Shown in pieces: positions 62,089 to 64,000 of a DNA stretch of 64,000 nt. A program made the position numbers and the translations under genes. The notes under the pieces were generated by a model. That model did not search any database. It saw only the letters and a program-made list of their open reading frames with translations, and was not told the origin of the DNA. The DNA is from Aquarana catesbeiana (Eukaryota > Chordata > Amphibia > Anura > Ranidae): NCBI RefSeq assembly GCF_042186555.1, contig NC_133333.1, positions 63,793,628 through 63,857,627 of the forward strand. Direction: 5' to 3'. Each line of letters opens with the position of its first letter. The stretch's first letter is position 1.

Positions 62089-63627
62089 TTTCTCCCCTTT
62101 CGGCAGGAGACTAACACAGGAGGAGACCCCAGACGGGTTGACTCCGAAGTTAGTAAACAGCTCCAGTCCTCTACTGCCTGTACCCACACCATACCCCAAA
62201 TAAATTATTCCAAACAGAGTATCACTCACCCAGCCAACCTCTGCCTCTCTCAGAGAACATATCTGCTGCTGGGGAGAGGCCCGGACTGGCTCTTCTCCCT
62301 GGAATCCTTTCTGCCGCTGGAGAGAAGACAGGGGGACTGGGCTCACTCCATCCTGCTGTTGGGGATCTGGGCCGACTGCCCAGCATTCCTGGGGTATACA
62401 GGTGGGGACTGAAGCCCCATCAACCGACACCAGATCAAGCTGCAGTTGTGAGGTGATGACTGCATTCTCTCCTTGGACCTCCACAATTGCTGCAGGTGTG
62501 GGGCAGAGGTCTTGGACCCTCTGTCCGGTTGCCAGCACTTCTGCTGGGGGTTTGCCAGGTGGTTCCTCCTCTACAGAAACGTCTATTAAATCCCCAGTCT
62601 CTGGAATTGGTAAAAGTGTGGGACGGAGGTCTTGGACCCTCTGTTCAGTTACCAGATCTTCAGCTGGAGAAGTTTGTTTTAACTCCATAGATGCTGCTGG
62701 CAGAAAATCACATGTCCCTGTCAGTGTTGTGGGAGAAAGGCTGACTACCTCTTCTCTCAGTAAGGCCGAAGCCACTGTTGGTGCTGGGCAGAACACAGTG
62801 AACTTTGGCCCTGATAGCAGCTCTTCTGCTGGAGGCTCATCAGGTTGTTCTTCCTCAGCAGAAAAGTCTATCAAATCCCATGTCTCTGCAACTGATGTCT
62901 GGGAATAGAGGTTCACCATCTCCTGTCCATGGAACCCAGAAGATGCTATCATTTCTGGACAGAGGTTAGCAGAGCTCTGCCCTGTTGTCAGCACTTCAGG
63001 TTTGGGGACGGCAATCTCCGGATTTTCCACTGCCGATTCTCTGGCATGCTGCTGAACTTGTTCTAGCAGTTTCCTGTATGCCCTTTCCAGATGCTGTTCC
63101 TTCCTTAGCAAATGGTCCAGATCAGGTTTGAGCTCTGAGACCCCTGCAAGACCGAGCATAGACTCTCTATAGTCTCTCATGTCCTCAAGGTCAGGTTCCC
63201 CCTCATCGCCAAACATAAAAAGATCTGTAAGGTTCTCCCACAGCAATCCAGGGCCGCCAAAGTCATATCCCTCCGGAGAGCATTCTGTTGTCTCCCCTAA
63301 ATATCCCTCCTCTGCGTGCCATTGCAGAGCCCGATAACGATTGTCCAGCTCTATCTCCTGCTGGACCAACCTGTCCAACTCAGTCACCCATTGCTCCTGG
63401 GGCTGCTCTCCCAGGAATGCCATCCGCAATGCCCGTTGGTCACTGGCCCGTTGCTCTTGGGTTTGAAAGCACTTGCCCTGTTTTATACCAGCGAGACGGA
63501 GGGCTGCATTCCAGAGCTCCACCCGAATCAGCTGCCTGAGCTCCAGGTATTCATCCTCAGACACAGTCCTGGTGTATGTTGAAAGGATGATCCGCAGCAG
63601 CCCCGGGAATTCTGATGCCAGGTCCAT
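62011..63627 (-). CDS. 538-residue ORF of the LTR element, no pol domains
   Basis: The single long frame starts at ATGGACCTGGC, 108 nt after the primer-binding-site region. It is the first ATG in frame. It runs through the whole interior, through the polypurine tract and 26 codons into the 3' LTR before TAG. Residues 1-110 look helical and charged (EDEYLELRQLIRVELWNAAL). Residues 160-198 look like a coiled coil rich in L, E, K and Q. Residues 200-400 are acidic and proline-rich, with degenerate repeats: DLID-S-EEE-P--PPAE at 251 and 347, and TGQ/TEQRVQDL-PT at 327 and 367. I see no CCHC zinc knuckle, protease DTG/DSG or reverse-transcriptase YXDD. It could be a gag-like particle protein or an accessory protein of the element; the family is not recognised with certainty. 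Confidence 0.75.
   Translation of the reverse strand: MDLASEFPGLLRIILSTYTRTVSEDEYLELRQLIRVELWNAALRLAGIKQGKCFQTQEQRASDQRALRMAFLGEQPQEQWVTELDRLVQQEIELDNRYRALQWHAEEGYLGETTECSPEGYDFGGPGLLWENLTDLFMFGDEGEPDLEDMRDYRESMLGLAGVSELKPDLDHLLRKEQHLERAYRKLLEQVQQHARESAVENPEIAVPKPEVLTTGQSSANLCPEMIASSGFHGQEMVNLYSQTSVAETWDLIDFSAEEEQPDEPPAEELLSGPKFTVFCPAPTVASALLREEVVSLSPTTLTGTCDFLPAASMELKQTSPAEDLVTEQRVQDLRPTLLPIPETGDLIDVSVEEEPPGKPPAEVLATGQRVQDLCPTPAAIVEVQGENAVITSQLQLDLVSVDGASVPTCIPQECWAVGPDPQQQDGVSPVPLSSLQRQKGFQGEEPVRASPQQQICSLREAEVGWVSDTLFGIIYLGYGVGTGSRGLELFTNFGVNPSGVSSCVSLLPKGEKCHGPGRDGGCWRGLYAGLLPTDYGP
62089..62100 (-). other. Polypurine tract
   Basis: The minus strand reads AAAGGGGAGAAA immediately before the TG of the 3' LTR, the expected place and composition for the plus-strand primer of reverse transcription. 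Confidence 0.85.
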
Positions 63628-63716
63628 ATCTCCGCTGGGGTGACTGAAGTCTGCTATGCTGATCTTGGATCCAGTTGGAGGTTTGGATGTCCCAGACTTC
63701 AGACTTCAGGAAGCTT

Positions 63717-63734
63717 TCCCGCTGCTTACCACCA
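63717..63734 (-). other. Primer-binding-site-like sequence
   Basis: The minus strand reads TGGTGGTAAGCAGCGGGA one base after the CA of the 5' LTR. The leading TGG is complementary to tRNA CCA ends, and TTGGTGG after an LTR is common in vertebrate Gypsy-type elements. I cannot assign the tRNA. Confidence 0.6.
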
Positions 63735-63735
63735 A

Positions 63736-64000
63736 TGTCACGGAACGCCCCACACTCCGCTTGAGTGCTTCCGTCTGTATACCGCTTCCTAAGTTCTGGA
63801 ACACGCGTCCAATGGATCTGGCTATAGAAACCCCAAGAACTAGACAACACCAGTCTTGGAGTACATCAGAACTGCCTTTATTTTGAGATCTCACAGACCT
63901 TTTTATGTCAGGGATGACTCAAAGCTAACCTAATTAACATGACCTAATTTACTACAAAATGTACCCAGACCAGATGACAGTCTTGTGGGCACCGGGCTTC
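63736..64000 (-). mobile_element. 5' LTR, partial (265 bp, cut by window edge)
   Basis: Begins (plus-strand view) TGTCACGGAACGCC and matches 61397-61661 with two substitutions. The remaining ~427 bp of the LTR should lie beyond the window. Confidence 0.9.

Larger units (their letters stand above)
61397..64000 (-). mobile_element. Non-autonomous LTR retrotransposon
   Basis: Directly repeated LTRs (TGTCACGGA...TCCGTGACA) flank a 1647-bp interior on the minus strand. A primer-binding-site-like sequence, one 538-codon ORF and a polypurine tract follow in retroviral order. Full length would be about 3.0 kb, of which the window cuts the last ~430 bp. The interior has no room for protease, reverse transcriptase, RNase H or integrase, so mobilisation would need a helper. 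Over the 265 comparable bases the LTRs differ at two sites (TGTTTCC/TGCTTCC and GGCAATAG/GGCTATAG), so insertion is recent. The candidate target-site duplication at the left is GTGTG; its partner is outside the window. The element is probably Gypsy-related, by general style only. Confidence 0.88.

Noticed and set aside
63557..63894. Extra short frames upstream of the retroelement ORF
   Set aside because: They overlap the LTR and leader in other frames, are short and show no domain.
1..64000. CRISPR array, tRNA or rRNA genes
   Set aside because: Repeats have no uniform unique spacers and the context is a vertebrate satellite. No cloverleaf with A and B boxes or rRNA core sequence was seen.

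Overview
This is vertebrate repeat DNA, most likely from an anuran and probably a true frog (Ranidae). No host protein-coding gene, tRNA or rRNA is supported anywhere in the window. The taxon call is inference. It rests on two TTAA-bounded elements whose ends and interior (CCACTTCCCGCCCG ends; the 'ggacctgtcatg ... cctattacaagga' hairpin region) resemble repeats I know from ranid genomes, and on an LTR element whose ORF is of an amphibian retroelement style. I could not run a database search.

About 54 kb of the 64 kb is one satellite family. Its modules are: a core starting GTTCAGCTCTTTCAGC; a paired hairpin module (AAGTGTTCTTGC/GCAAGACCACTT); a middle section with an 18-bp perfect palindrome, an RFX/X-box-like palindrome and a short 14-bp repeat; a tail that is itself locally duplicated; and an A-rich minisatellite of A-tracts alternating with ATTTTTG. 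These are arranged in distinct domains. Positions 1-22114 hold five units of a ~4.57-4.60 kb higher-order repeat (HOR). The units alternate in two length types, giving a second-order period of ~9.17 kb. Positions 22115-25134 are divergent units. Positions 28411-34427 are mixed units. Positions 34428-40599 are a young ~1.6/1.48 kb array carrying an expanded 14-bp minisatellite. Positions 40600-42155 are one truncated unit. Positions 45781-49686 are a near-identical 1953-bp tandem duplication. Positions 49687-61396 are mixed units with internal deletions.

Two copies of a GC-richer TTAA element interrupt the satellite, in opposite orientation and ~14 kb apart. The copy at 42156-45336 looks complete (TTAA at both ends, a chain of strong hairpins, a 10-bp minisatellite). 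The copy at 25484-28316 lacks its hairpin-rich end. It lies inside a 3.3 kb inverted segment (25131-28412) whose two junctions each show a 4-bp microhomology.

The last 2.6 kb (61397-64000) is a minus-strand LTR retrotransposon inserted into the satellite: a complete 692-bp 3' LTR, a polypurine tract, a 538-codon ORF that fills the interior, a primer-binding-site-like sequence, and the start of the 5' LTR, cut by the window edge. It has no protease, reverse transcriptase or integrase, so it is a non-autonomous element. The LTRs differ at only 2 of the 265 comparable positions, so the insertion is young.

The many other open frames are by-products of repeats. They recur because the array is homogenised, or because 10-bp and 14-bp repeats lack stop codons.
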